Below are positions 23,671 through 35,754 of a DNA stretch of 64,000 nucleotides, one piece after another. The position numbers and the translations under genes were made by a program. The DNA lies in NCBI GenBank assembly GCA_013368445.1, contig JAACJO010000019.1, forward strand, positions 62,001-126,000, in the 5' to 3' direction. Position 1 is the first letter of the stretch. Every line of letters starts with the position of its first letter. The notes under the pieces are model-generated. The model made no database searches. It saw nothing but the letters and a program-made list of their open reading frames with translations, and had not been told where the DNA came from. The DNA is from Leucocoprinus leucothites (taxonomy: Eukaryota > Basidiomycota > Agaricomycetes > Agaricales > Agaricaceae).

Positions 23671-24514
23671 CGAATCAGGAAGGAGTAGTGGTTAAAGAAG
23701 TAAAGAAGCAAAGTACTAAGGGCATCACTGACACAAATCATCAAAGCTGCCGTCAAGTTTTCGATGCGATGGAAACCCTCTCGATGACCGCATTCAACTT
23801 CCTGGCATGCCGCGTGATCCGTATCGCATCTTCCCACGCTCCTTCGATCCGACCTCAAAACTCTCTTACCAGCCTCCCGGATGAAGCATCCGGTTAGCCT
23901 ACGGCGATATCGCAATATATCCCCATGCTAGACGGCCGACACAGCGGAGTGGAGCAGTGTGGACCACCTGGCAGCGGGACGACCCATCTCAAGTGGTGTC
24001 TTCGACAGAAAGACCGTCAAATTTGGTTCAACTTATTTAACCACTCTTCTCTCATGTCTTACACAGCGGCTTCCTGGAAAAACGCCTCGCGCTTTCCGTA
24101 GAGGCGAGGACAGAAGCCAAAATGTAAGAGTGGGTCGCTGGTTTAAATGGAACGCAACGGCATTTCTTGACCCACACATTTCCGAAAGTAACAGCCTTCA
24201 AACTTCATGCTCCCAGGGTTATCGGTGAAGACCAGGTTCGAAGAACCGGAAGTAGTTTTAAAATGTGAGAGAACTGAAATATCAAAATCCAAGTGTGGAT
24301 CACTCCGTGACATCGCAGTAATCTATGTAGTTTATCGTTGAATGAGATAATAGTACAAATGAGTGAGAGTAAATACATAGTAAACTTAGAGATAAAGAAC
24401 ACATCAAGTCTGAGGAACGAGTCATCGGCATATTACAATTATCCATTACTGCATTGATATCACCCTGCTTCTACCACACCAGTCCAGCCCTAGTCCAGCC
24501 CTTTGAAAATCTTT
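23671..24514. other. Intergenic region between the oxidoreductase and P450
   Basis: No gene seen. It would contain the promoter of the gene starting at 23670 and the terminator of the P450 ending at 24515. A small palindromic sequence, GGTTCGAAGAACC, lies near 24234-24246. Confidence 0.45.
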
Positions 24515-26758
24515 TTACCGTTCATCCGTCTTAAGCCCCAAGACCTGCCACTCAGCCTGAGAGTCTTCATACGACCGCTCAATGAGCTTCTTGTGCTTCT
24601 CAGACCTAGGCTTGAATCCAAGCTTGTAGATATACGGGATACTGACGAAGCCGTCGGAGAAGGTCTTCTCGTCATTGATATCCGGGATGATGGGCTTGCC
24701 GGTCTTCTCATCCTTGGGGAGGATAAAGTCGATACCCCACATAATGCGAGCCAAAACAATGAAGAGGGATGCCTCTGCGATGTAAGAACCTTGGCAGAAA
24801 CGACGACCCCAGCCAAACACGTAACTAAAATCATAAAAAGTCAGAAATAGGATCCTAGGTAAAGATCAGGTTACACTCACTGGTCACGGTCCGTATCGGG
24901 ACCACTTCCCCAACGAGTGGGTTTGCCTTCCTCGTACCAACGCTCAGGAAGGAAGGCGAACGGATTCCTGAAAGAAAATCAGGATTGACCACGAGGAACA
25001 GCCAAGAAGACGCTTACGGGTAGCGTTTGGGGTCCATGTGAATTGCCCACACATTGCCGATGACAGTGGAACCCTTAGGGATAAAGTAGCCCTCATAAAC
25101 ATCATCCTCATCACTGCTATGAGGAATACCTGAAAAGAACGCAATGCATATCAGAACCTAAGATTTGATTGAAAGCTAATCACCACATACCCATAATGGT
25201 AGGAGGGCGCCTGCGCAGAGTCTCCTTGATGCAAGCAACGAGATAAGGCAAATTGGGTTCATCCTCAAAAGCGGGCATCCTTTCTGATCCAACAACGCGG
25301 TCAATTTCACCGCGAACCTTCTTTGCAATTTCCGGGTGGCTGATCATGAAGAGGATGAACGATTGCATGGTGCTGGCAGTGGTGTCAGACCCGGCCTCCA
25401 AAACTGTACCGGCGGTATACGCAAGGAGCGTATCTCTGAGCCAACCATCTTCAGTAAGACCACAGCCTGGGGCGTCCTCGTGGCCGGCCTCGCCACGCTG
25501 TCTGAGATAATTGGAAACATAGCAATCCCGAGAAATACCATTGCTGATTTCGTCTTGGAGTTCTTTCAGAAGACCTCCCCAAAGGATCATTTCCCTGTGG
25601 GAGAAAGCACTGTGTCAGGACAATATAACGACCCACTCTAAAAGGGCACTTTACCATTCATGCATCTTACGAGCATCCACACGCCATTTGGCAAGGAAGT
25701 CGGGGAGCTTGCGCAGGATGGGGAAAGCATCGGCACTAAAGGGGAATTGAGTATTATTCACGCGAGATGCAGATCAGGGATGCGTACAGATAGTTTCCAG
25801 GCTGTCCAACCTTGGTAAAGTTCGCTAACACCTCGTAGATCATGTGTCTATATCACGCAAGCGAAAGATGTAAATCAATGTCATAATTGATGGAGAACCA
25901 AAGCGTTTGCTTACAAGTGACGGTTATTGAGGATCTTGTGGGCACGCTTGCCGTAGGTGACGGTCATCACAATACTCGTGGTCTGTTCGGCAAATAATCA
26001 GGCACGATGATCAGCTACCTGAAGCGATACTACCGAGGGGAGTAGGAAATAAACACATACGTAGCGGCGAACAAGAGAGAACCAGTGCGCCTCGGGCACC
26101 TCGCCATTGGGACCTTCCTTCATTTCTTGCAAGCTCTGCTCTCCATGCTGAGTGATATCATAGAGAAGGACACGAGACTCGAGATCCTGCGAAGGGCGAA
26201 CGCGTTTTGAAGCACCAGGACCAATGGCAACCTGTAAACTCTTCCTCGAAGCCTATGAGTGGATAATGAGCTTCTTCCTGATCGAGCCCTCAGAAGCGAT
26301 TAAAATAGAACTTACTTTCCACTCTGTATCGTACGGCAAGAAGACCTGGCGCTGACCGGCACTCATAATATCATGTGCAACGTGGGGTGGGGAACGACTC
26401 GAGAAGGTCTTGCTGCGATTGACGAAGAGCTCGTCAGCAGCCTCTGCAGTGTTAAGAACAATGACTTCTTGGGGACCGAGTTTGAGCCGGTAGATAGGAC
26501 CGTACTCCATCGCCCATTCCCTGAACTATTCAACTGCCCTCAGCATGATAAAGTAAAGTCATGACAATCAATACACACCTTGGGGTAGGGCCTCAAGACG
26601 TCGATCTGGAACAAGTTACCAAAGAAAGGGACTCCCTTCGGCCCAGGAGGTAGCTTGCGGTCTGCATTAGCATTTGCTTGCTTAACATAATGAACCAGAG
26701 CGAGGGCTCCCAAGGTCAAACCGACTGCCATTGCCTCTGAAGTGCCCAAGATCGCCAT
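24515..26758 (-). CDS. Cytochrome P450 monooxygenase
   Basis: Complete microsomal-type P450 of roughly 510 aa. The start at 26758 gives an N-terminal membrane anchor (MAVGLTLGALALVHYVK) followed by the proline-rich hinge LPPGPKGVPFFGN. The I-helix oxygen-binding motif is AGSDTT, the K-helix ExxR is ETLR, then PERW, and the haem loop FGWGRRFCQG contains the cysteine ligand. At least eight introns of about 50-70 nt separate the exons, and all joins checked keep frame. The last exon ends LGLKTDER and stops at 24515. The likely role is NADPH-dependent hydroxylation or oxidation of a small hydrophobic molecule at the ER; the substrate cannot be read from sequence. Similar proteins are often auto-annotated as O-methylsterigmatocystin oxidoreductases, which says little about function. 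An upstream in-frame ATG near 26816 would lengthen the N-terminus but put extra residues before the anchor, so it is disfavoured. Confidence 0.9.
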
Positions 26759-28724
26759 AGTCGTGATAGCGGGAGGGGGGTAAAGGAAAAGGGAAGGAAA
26801 CCGATTGTGGAGAAGCATTAGCCGAACGCATGGCGTATTTAACTAGTACCCAAGTGAGATCTGCGATGCAATCCACGTTGACCCGCTTCTAGAGCAGTGG
26901 ATAAGGCAATAGACTCCCGCCTTGGCTTTCAAACGGAGGAATCAAACAATGCGATATTCATTTACGAAAATGGGTCAGGGTGTTTTTGGGGAAGCCCACT
27001 CTTTGAGAAGTGATGGTAAAACCAGAAAACGAAGGGAAGGGTGGAAAGAAAAGGAAATAAATTGATCGCAACAGTTCCCACGCATGTTTCGGCTTGGAGT
27101 GGGCTCTCTAAACGCCCACACGAAGGTACAAGTCCGTACCAAATGACCCTGTGAATATAGAATCCGACGTCAAAACCAGCCTAGATGCGGCCAGCCACTG
27201 TCAGCGATAAACCCACTCGTTCATTCAGACATGAACTAGACCCTCCAGGTTATACTTTCGGTGCCTATTCCAACAAATGCATCCAGTCGTGCACTTGCTT
27301 GCATCTGAACCGGGTTCGCCTAGCATCTTTGCGCTCCCATCAAAGATCATACACGTACGACAATCGGGATTAACGACTCTCATAGGATCAAATCTGTGTG
27401 ACCTTGGGTTATCCACCGTACGACCATCGAAATAGACGCCTACATTCTAGCCCAATGTATCTTATCAAAACCCGTAGTTTCTGGAACATGGGGTTTCTCC
27501 TCCTACAGCTTCAGACAAACATATCGTCGCCTATTCCACCGCTCCTGGATTCAGAATTAGACCGGAGCGCCAAGAGGGACGGGAGTTGGTTTATCTGAAT
27601 CCCCATTCAGCCAACACTCTTCCCCTCCGTCTACCCAATTGCTTACTCGGGCGCGCGGGCTCGGTCCTGATAGGTCGCATTTCTTCAATCACATCCATGA
27701 CAAACTAGATCAATTCCGGTCTTCCCACATAGGGTACCACAGTTCCGACTATCCGTCGACCCACTGTCCCGACGTACGAGGTGGCGCACTGCATCGTTAC
27801 TCATCCACACAATTCCCTTCTAACCTCGGCCACCTGCAACTTCTCGGAGAATATCATAGCAACTGGTCGATGCAGTGTACGCACGATCAATAAAAGGTGA
27901 ATCGGGTACTAAGCTCTCGGCTAATTAATGATTGTCAATTGAGCATTGGCGAACGGAAAGAGCCTCGCATCACTTCCGTGATGGCCGATAAGTAGAGAGA
28001 CTGGTTGCAACGATGCCGCATACTCCCACCACTTGTGGCAGTGTGCTAGAATATCGCAATTGAGCCTGACTTGTAAATGTAACGGCAAGAACATAACAGA
28101 CCGAGACCTTGGCCGTCACCTCGCGGTGGCGGTGGATTGCTCCCCAGGATCAGCGCCCAACTAAGCGATGGCGCATTAGATATGGGGGATCTACAGAAAC
28201 GCGAAGATGGAGTCGAAAGAAGCAATGATTAGCGAAGGTGGCACGCACATAGTGCTGCAGATTATTTCCATCAAATGGCGAATGCAAAGGCAGCTCCCAA
28301 AGATATAGCGTTATCGTAACGATGGGTGCTATTAGTATGAAATCTCCAATAGCATCAGCCCCTATCTCTTAAGCTGGAGCAGAGAAGTGACTCATGACCT
28401 AAATTCACTGTTGCAAGGATTGGTGAAGATGCTCAGTTTTCAGCTGACCTCTATCTTCCGCGGAATTATGTCTGCATCGTTGTTGTCCGACTCGATGTAG
28501 ATAACTATTTTTATCGCTCACTTCGCAAGTTCCTGAGTATCAGAAGTTAATCAACACGTGTAGTGGACGGATTGTCGACGTCATACAAGGCCAGAAACGC
28601 TTCAACTTCACAGAGACATTGGGAGAATTTTCCAAGATGTATAATGCATAGCAAGGATTATGATACAGTGCACCAGTATTAGTCTACATAAACCTGAGGT
28701 CTACAAAAATGCGAAATGCGAAAT
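26759..28724. other. 2 kb intergenic region
   Basis: No gene, repeat or RNA is supported. A TTAAATA sequence on the minus strand near 26835, about 75 bp before the P450 start, may be its TATA element. The rest shows no coding bias. Confidence 0.45.
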
Positions 28725-29724
28725 TTAGACAGTGAATCCCTAGAGAAGAAGCATTTGTCAGTACACAATGTCAACCCTCAAACAACATCAAGTCACTTAC
28801 GCCATTGACACGGATGTTTTGACCATTAAGCCACTGAGCAGCCGGGCTGGCAATGAAAGCGACAGTAGGAGCAATGTCCTCAGGGAGACCAAGACGTCCG
28901 TTAGGGTTCTGCTTCGAGATGAAGTCGATGACCTGTTGAGGCTTGCCGGTACGGAAGAGAGGAGTGTCGACGGGTCCAGGGGAAACAGTGTTGACTGTGA
29001 TACCACGAGCACCGACGTCCTTGGCGAGGACACGAGAAATCTGCTCAACTGCTCCCTTTGACGCGACGTAGCTCAGGGCGTTAGGGAGGACACCTGATGA
29101 GAGATAGAAGATGATATGATGAGTTGTCGTGATCCACTTTATCTGAGTTATATATAGAGAGCACATACCCGTGGCGTACGTCAAGCTAGATGAGAAGAAG
29201 ATGATACGTCCTCCGGCTAGAAGATGACATGAGCATCGAGTTTGATATTCATGGCAGGATAAAGGGGCGTACCAGTCAGGTGTTGAAGGGCGTGCTTGAC
29301 AGTGAAGAGGGGTGCCTTAACGTTGGTTTGAATGTGGCTATCGAAGAACTCTTCATCGACATCGGCGAGGTTCTTGCTACCCATGATACCAGCGTTCAAA
29401 ACGAGGATATCGAGACGCTGCCATTTTGCAACAGCAGCATCGATGAGCGACTTGCCACCCTCGACTGTACCAGCATTGGCCTTAACAGCGATGGCGTCAC
29501 CCTTGCCAGTGGCCTTGATAGATTTAACTACTTCTTCGGCAGCGCCAGCATCGGAGACGTAGTTGACAACAACGTTGGCACCCTCAGCACCCAATGCCCT
29601 GGCAATAGCGGCACCAATGGAGCGAGAAGAGCCGGTGACAATAGCGGTCTTTCCTATTGGATATAAGCCCGAGTTGCGAGGTAGTGGGAGGCTAGTACTC
29701 ACCGACGAGAGAAGTAGTGGCCAT
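28725..29724 (-). CDS. Short-chain dehydrogenase/reductase (classical SDR)
   Basis: NAD(P)(H)-dependent oxidoreductase of about 250 aa. Exon 1 is tiny (29724-29703, MATTSLVG). Exon 2 continues KTAIVTGSSRSIGAAIA, the TGxxxGxG cofactor motif, then LDILVLNAGIMG (the NAG motif). Later exons give IIFFSSSLTYATG with the catalytic Ser and YVASKGAVEQ with the YxxxK pair. VSPGPVDTPLF follows, and the end is LNGQNIRVNGGFTV. Introns lie near 29657-29702, 29217-29272, 29095-29163 and 28741-28798. Every catalytic residue (Asn, Ser, Tyr, Lys) is in place. It most resembles FabG-like 3-ketoacyl reductases, but in fungi this group also contains many secondary-metabolite reductases. It is on the same strand as the P450 and FAD enzyme, 2 kb upstream of the P450. 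Confidence 0.9.
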
Positions 29725-31450
29725 AGTGATATTAGCAGTTGAAGAAGCTTTGGAGGACTTTGAAGATTTTGAGTTGGGACGAAGAGTGTGGAGGAGGTTG
29801 GAGACGAGGTTCTGCGACTTCGAGGATTTATTCGTTTTCGACATCGGACTGGATCAATTTCGTAGCTCCAAGAATGGCTCCGTGGGATATGCGGCATCAA
29901 CTTCCGTTGTCTCGAACATATACTCGGTGGTGGGTCGCTATCACGTGTGGACCTTGCGACTTCCTCGCCTCCTCCTCGTTACACGAGATACATTTCTATT
30001 TGGCATTTGCACAGTAACATTGAGCGTAAAATCGCGGAAAGGTGGATACAGACTGAGTACTAACCTGAATAGCACTCGTTTCGTCGCACTCGCATTGGCT
30101 GACGCGGTTACTCGGTAATGGGACCCAGATCAACAATCTGATGGATGATTTAGGTTTCCCTATTGTCCCGTACTGTCCGCATCCACTTTTATTGAAGTGT
30201 CGTGAGGGAATTTCACTACTCTGTGGCTGAGTCCACCCACGGCCGTACTTTTCCATTCACCGCTAGCCCGAAATGAAATACGCGACTCCGATTCTCTGTC
30301 TGAGTTTCTTCCTTTGCAGAAATAGATCCATATCATGTGGGTCGTCCCAGTGGCATCATTGCTGACAAGATGTCGAAATGGACGCTTATCGTCCCTGATA
30401 GGAAAGCGATAACAGTGCTCGTTCCATCGTGACCCACTTTACTCCGGGTTGACCCTTTTCAGGGTGGATATGTAATGTTGTTCTAGATGCTGTTCAAGTT
30501 GAGTTTGGGGTCAATTTTCAGCTGACCAGAGTACGACTTCGTGATTCCGCACTCCTCCAGGGCGTGGATCATAGTGTAATGTGAGAACAAGGAGAGCAGC
30601 GGTGCTCGCTGCTCAGAGTCACGACGAGGAAAAAGCACTGCCACAAGGGCGTGTGAAGAGATTCGTCAGGCGTCAACCCACTCACAGGACCCACATCGTA
30701 TCCACCCGTTCGCCATCTTTTATCCGCTAATGCAGTTGAGAAAGCTATCAAAGCTCGTTTCGCCACAAAGCAAGCACTTACTTTTGTCTCTAGCTCGATA
30801 ACAGAATCCCTATGTCACCGAATCGTTCCTTACTACTCCTTCGTCCAAAGTCAGCGTTTTCATTGGTCTGTATTCATCCCCAGCGATTTTCTTTTCGGAC
30901 AGGCCAACATTAGAACATTGTCATATAAGTGACAATCATTATCCATTTCCACAGTATATCTCCACTAAGTAAAAAGGGTCTACTAGGTCATAATGCGACT
31001 ATAGGAGTAATCTCAGCCAAGTAGGGACGTTCATATGCCACAAGTCAGCAGGAGGCGGAACCGACGATCCTATGAATCAGGAACTCCGTGGTTCCAGTGA
31101 GCTATTTCACCTGAAACCAAGCTCTTTTGAACACCTCTAATATTTGTCTTGAGGCTCACATCGAACGAGATTCGTTTCATTTGGCTAGGCATCAACCTCA
31201 TCGTGCGCTGGTATACCACTTCGTTGACGGCTCTCAGAGCCTATACCAATTCATTGCATTCAATACTATTGTGTTCGTGAAGGAATGAATCCCTTTGGCA
31301 GTGCAGTCTCCCGGCCAAACCAACTTGATAGCCTTATGATGTAAACCTCGGCAGGGTCCGGCGCCTCTTCCTCCGATCATTCATTCGCAACCCCCACATT
31401 CTAAGACAAAACTCGTCTTCCGCAGGAGTAATGTCGTGGCCTTTGAACAC
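29725..31450. other. Intergenic region between the SDR and B3
   Basis: No gene is supported, and no relic of an A-type partner was found on the minus strand here. B3 therefore lacks the divergent A gene seen at both other loci. GGTTCGT, found twice in each A/B promoter, was not seen near the B3 start. Confidence 0.45.
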
Positions 31451-32644
31451 ATGCATGACGGCCCGCATTACAAGTTAAGGCGACTAGCCTCCACTCATCC
31501 ATTCGAAAGCGCCAGTGAACTAGAAGATGAAGACAATAACGATATCGGATCCTTTCACGATGCTTTAGCCAGTCACTTCTTCATGGTACGCTCTGTATGG
31601 CAAGATGCGTGGATTCTCACCTCAAAAAAGTGAAGCGACCGCCCGATGAAGAACATGCACTCAAGTACGGGGAAGTTGTCCATGATATCCTCGAAACGGT
31701 TGACCTGCTGCACATGTCTTTGATATCACTACAAAACACCCACCCGCTACTTGAAGTTCTAGAGCTCGCGAACAATTGCAGAAGGGTCGTAAATCGGTTG
31801 TCAGAATCCATCTCTGATCCCATTCTCTTCGCTGGTCCCTTTGCCGAGTATTACCTCCACTTTCTGAGGTTGAGCTCGGTAGACGAAAATCGTGCTGTGG
31901 CAAATATCCGATTCGCAATGGGAGGAGGGATACCTAGTGTTATTCAGGCATGTGAGAACTTGAGAGAGAAGATTATCGAGGCAAAGCGGGTTTTCCGAAT
32001 AGCTGCCGCTGAGCTTAGTAGATTTTTGCTCGCCCATGACAAAATCGGTGAGCGGTCTAGCACTTACAAAGTCATATGCAAGCGATTCATCTTGTTTATC
32101 AGATGCTCGTATGTCGACAACCCATCCATTCACGCTCAAGAACGTCCAGACTCTCAACCTCGTACTCTACAAATTCGACCAGCTCGACCAGTTTTGCCGA
32201 TCATACGAGGAATACTTTGGCCATGAACAATTCCGGCACCTACACAATCTGCTTCACGATTTCGAACAAGGGACTATCCTACGTCCACCTCGACAAGAAC
32301 AAGAAGCCATGATCAATCTCTGGATACGCTATGAGCGATTCACTCTACACTTTCCCAATGAACTTGATATGATGACAGAATTTTTCCAATCCAATGGCGG
32401 AGGTTACACCGTACGCTCTACAGGACTTACACCAACACCTACGGAATCGCCGTCGATATATACTCAACATGAGGAGGAGAGCTTGCATGGCTGGAGAGGT
32501 TTTTTTCACGGGCGTATGATTTCCAGTGAGCGGATTGGACTTTTGAAACGTGAAACTAGGAAGATGAAGAATTGGATACGTGGGAAGACTTCGAGAAGTT
32601 ATCATCATATAATGTTTTGGTTTCAAAAGAAGGGTGTGGATTAG
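31451..32644 (+). CDS. B3: diverged lone homologue of B1/B2
   Basis: Unknown family, 362 aa in three exons (31451-31585, 31636-32047, 32103-32644). Homology to B1/B2 rests on RPPDEEHALKYGEVVHDIL against LPPDEQLFSRLRDVLQTI, on the helix after it with a Q-N/D pair (SLISLQNTHP against VLAAAQDVHR), and on EEYFGHEQFRHL against KEYFQEARKHF. Both introns occur at the same place and phase (0 and 1) as in B1/B2. It differs in a longer, acidic N-terminal exon (ELEDEDNNDIG) and a longer C-terminus. Like the others it ends in a cationic, aromatic-rich tail (MKNWIRGKTSRSYHHIMFWF). The start is the first in-frame ATG; an upstream exon cannot be excluded. It has no adjacent A gene, so it may act alone or with a distant A protein. 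Confidence 0.65.
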
Positions 32645-33028
32645 TATTGGACAAATTGGTATTTAGTTTCTCTTGTTCTAACGTTACGAGTTGTATTCCT
32701 CTGACATCTATAGTCCATCGTAACTTATGATTCTAAAAGGGCGATGCTCATAACGATTGCATCATCTCCTGAGAAATACGGGCCTACAGTGTGACTTTGA
32801 TACCGGGAGGGGCCTATAACCGGACCTTCGTGATTGTCGTGTCTATATAGCAATCAGAAAACGGTACACGCTATCACTCATCTTCGGCTTCTGGTGAGTA
32901 AGAATGAACTGTAATTAGTAAGGCTAGCACGACAAAAAGCGGCGGGCTGACAACACAAGAAACCATTTAAATTCTCTGAACTCCAACTCTCGTCGTCATC
33001 AACTTGACATTATCTCTCGAAGTCGACG
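32645..33028. other. Intergenic region with the MDR1 promoter
   Basis: 384 bp between B3 and the first reductase. A TATATAG sequence lies at 32844-32850, rather far (about 180 bp) from the ATG. Nothing else was seen. Confidence 0.4.
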
Positions 33029-34713
33029 ATGGCACCTGTACGAAATGCTCGAGTCCTCATGAACGAGTACCCCACCGGTGAGCGTCTACAATGACAACGG
33101 AGGCAGTAAGGGCCTCCTGGGACTATGACGTTAATCATGACATTGCCACAGGGTACCCTGAACCTGGAAAGACGACTGTTTACGACGACTCTCAGACTAT
33201 CGACATCGACAATGTCCCTCTGAACGGCGGATTCCTGCTCAAAACTCTTGTTTTGTCTATAGACCCCTATTTACGTGGGCGTATGCGCCCAACTGGTGGT
33301 TATACCGTGAGTAGATTCTCTCACCATGTCAAGCCGCTCAGCCTCCCTGACTATAATAAACACAGCCAGGATTTCCTCTAGGGAAACCGTGCGTTTTATA
33401 ACACTTTAAAGTATATCAAATATTCCTCGATTGATGAGTGCTCTAGTCTTTTAAGTTATGGCGTGGGTGTGGTATTGAGATCGGAAACGGATAAAGCCAA
33501 GGCTGGGGATCATCTCTATGGGCAGTTCAGTACGCGTTCTTCTCTTGAAATCCTGGGTGGGTGACTATCGGGCTTACCTCGATTCAGCCCACGAGGAATA
33601 TAGCGTCCGAGCTGTCCTCGGTGACCTTGCTCACATTGAAGATAAACATGGCCTTCCTTGGTCGGTCTATACCGGTGCAGCTGGAATGCCTGGTTGGTCC
33701 TACTGATATTGTCAAGAGGAAAGACATATTGTCTGATATAACAGTTTCAAGGTCAAACTGCTTATGTTGGGTGGAAGGAATTCGCAAAGCCCAAGAAGGT
33801 ACAGTTTCAACTACAAAAATTTTTATCTTATTTTACTGATAGCGAATAGGACGACGTCGTGTTCGTGACGACTGGCGCAGGTATGCAGTAACATGCCACT
33901 CTTCCCTTGTTTTGTTGAGCGCCTGAATGACCCTCCTCGCCTACAGGACCTGTTGGCTCGTTTGTTATTCAATTGGCAAAGGCCGATGGTTTGAAGGTTA
34001 TTGCTTCGGCTGGATCAGATGAAAAAGTTGCCTTCATGAAAGAAATCGGAGCCGATGTGGCGTTTAACTACAAGACCACCTCTATCAGCGAAGTTTTGGC
34101 CAAGGAAGGTCCTATCGATATGTACGCAGCTCACTCAGCCTTTATGACGCCTTGTTTGAGCGACGTGAATATCATAGATACTGGGATCATGTCGGCGGAG
34201 AGACTCTTGAAGCTGCTCTGGATGCTGCCGATATCGGTGCTCGATTTATCGTAAGTATACGGCTCCCAAATTGAAAGTTTGAGGTGTAGTAATCCTAATA
34301 TCGTGTTCATAGGAATGTGGAATGATTAGTGGTAAGCTCAACCAGTGATACGATACCTACAATTCACTGAATCCTACCCTCAGGATACAACACTGGTGGT
34401 GCTCCTGTCAGAGTACGTTCAGCCATCATCCATCCCTCTTCTGAACTTTTTTCTAATCCAGGTTATTTTCTATGTATAGAACCTGATGCAGGTCATTGGA
34501 AAAGATATTACAATTCGGGGCTTCATTGTCAGTAGGTCCTTCGGAAAATACCTCAAAGAGTTTTACGACACGGTCCCGGAAAAACTGGCCAAGGGCGAAA
34601 TCAAGTACAGGGAAGAAGTGACCCATGGCCTAGATAAAGTCGGCGACGTTATTTTGGGTGTGCAGAAGGGTACCAACAAGGCAAAGGCCGTTATTCATGT
34701 AGCCGATGGGTAG
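33029..34713 (+). CDS. Medium-chain NADP-dependent reductase, copy 1 (alkenal/prostaglandin-reductase-like)
   Basis: Zinc-free medium-chain dehydrogenase/reductase of the alkenal double-bond reductase/PTGR group (ADH_N_2 plus ADH_zinc_N domains), expected to reduce the C=C bond of enals or enones with NADPH. The ATG at 33029 (MAPVRNARVL) is shared by all three copies. Key segments are GYPEPGKTTVYDD, LVLSIDPYLRGRMRP, YGVGVVLRSETDKAKAGDHLYG, WSVYTGAAGMPG, the nucleotide-binding FVTTGAGPVGSFVIQLAK, IGADVAFNYKT, HVGGETLEAAL, ECGMISGYNTGG and the C-terminal VTHGLDKVGDVILG. Eleven short introns divide the gene, and every join keeps frame, so this copy looks functional (about 345 aa). It lacks the intron that copies 2 and 3 share just before VIQLAK. 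First of three tandem copies on the same strand. Confidence 0.85.
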
Positions 34714-35754
34714 TGTGAGATAGCCACTAGGTCTATTCCGTCGATGCTAAAGCCCCACGCCTTGTTGAAATATGGATCGCCTGTGAATTGTCTGTGAACT
34801 GCATCTATTCTGGGGAAGAGTTTGGAACCCCCTTAACACAGAAGAGACCAGAGAACATCTACTGAAGCCAAACTGTCGCATTTTTGAACGAAATCGATGG
34901 TCTAAGAGGGGAGGGGAGGGGCCCGAGCGTGAAAGAATGAGCGTGCGGTTACGATGGTATTCGACCGTCATTGACTATGACCAAGGGAATTATAATGCAG
35001 TTTTATCTGAGTTGATAACTCGGCACAGGTAGGACGATGCAACAAGTTTGTTGCCGGGAAGCGTGTGCGCGAGAGAGAGAGGTTGTTTAGGTGAGGAGGT
35101 TGGAAAGGGTATAAGAAGCCATTAACGAGTCACTGAGCGCTGGGCACCTGTCTTCCCCAGGTCTTTCCTAGCCATCACCACCTGGCAACACCGAGTCACA
35201 TGCAATTCGGTTTTGCAACGTATAGCCTTCTGCTCGTATTTTGCCTAATGTTCTTCTCTCATCACATCTTTCCCCGAGATCAAGTTATAACCCCCTCAAA
35301 AAGGCGGCAATGCAGCTGACTGAGGAAGATTCCCGGGGTAGTCGGACCCAAGGGCATGACGGGTGTGTTGGACTAATACCCAAAAGCGAGTCTCCCTAGG
35401 AGATTACTCATATTCGATCAATCGTCCTAGCTTACGCGTCCTATCGGCCAGGTTTTGCAGATGATTATTACTCAACGTGAAACAGACAACCACGACAGCC
35501 ACGCACTTAATCAATGAGTGTGCTGCGGTTTATACCTGTTGAAGCTTCCTCATTATATGTCGCGTGTGACCCGGCTTCCCAAGGCCCTGATATGCCATCC
35601 CTATTGTGGTTTAACTGGATTGTTAGATCTTTCCACTTGAGTATATGCCTATTATCCTCAAGTGGCTCGTACCCCTCCAATGATCGCGGCTTAAAAGACA
35701 GACCCAAGATGCCTCGCAATAATTAAGGCACCCATTTACTCAATCTACTTCACA
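34714..35754. other. Intergenic region between MDR copies 1 and 2
   Basis: About 1 kb without a recognisable gene. Simple purine-rich tracts occur near 34909 (GGGGAGGGG) and 35065 (GA repeat). A CTTAAAAG sequence near 35690 may serve as a TATA-like element for copy 2. Confidence 0.45.
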
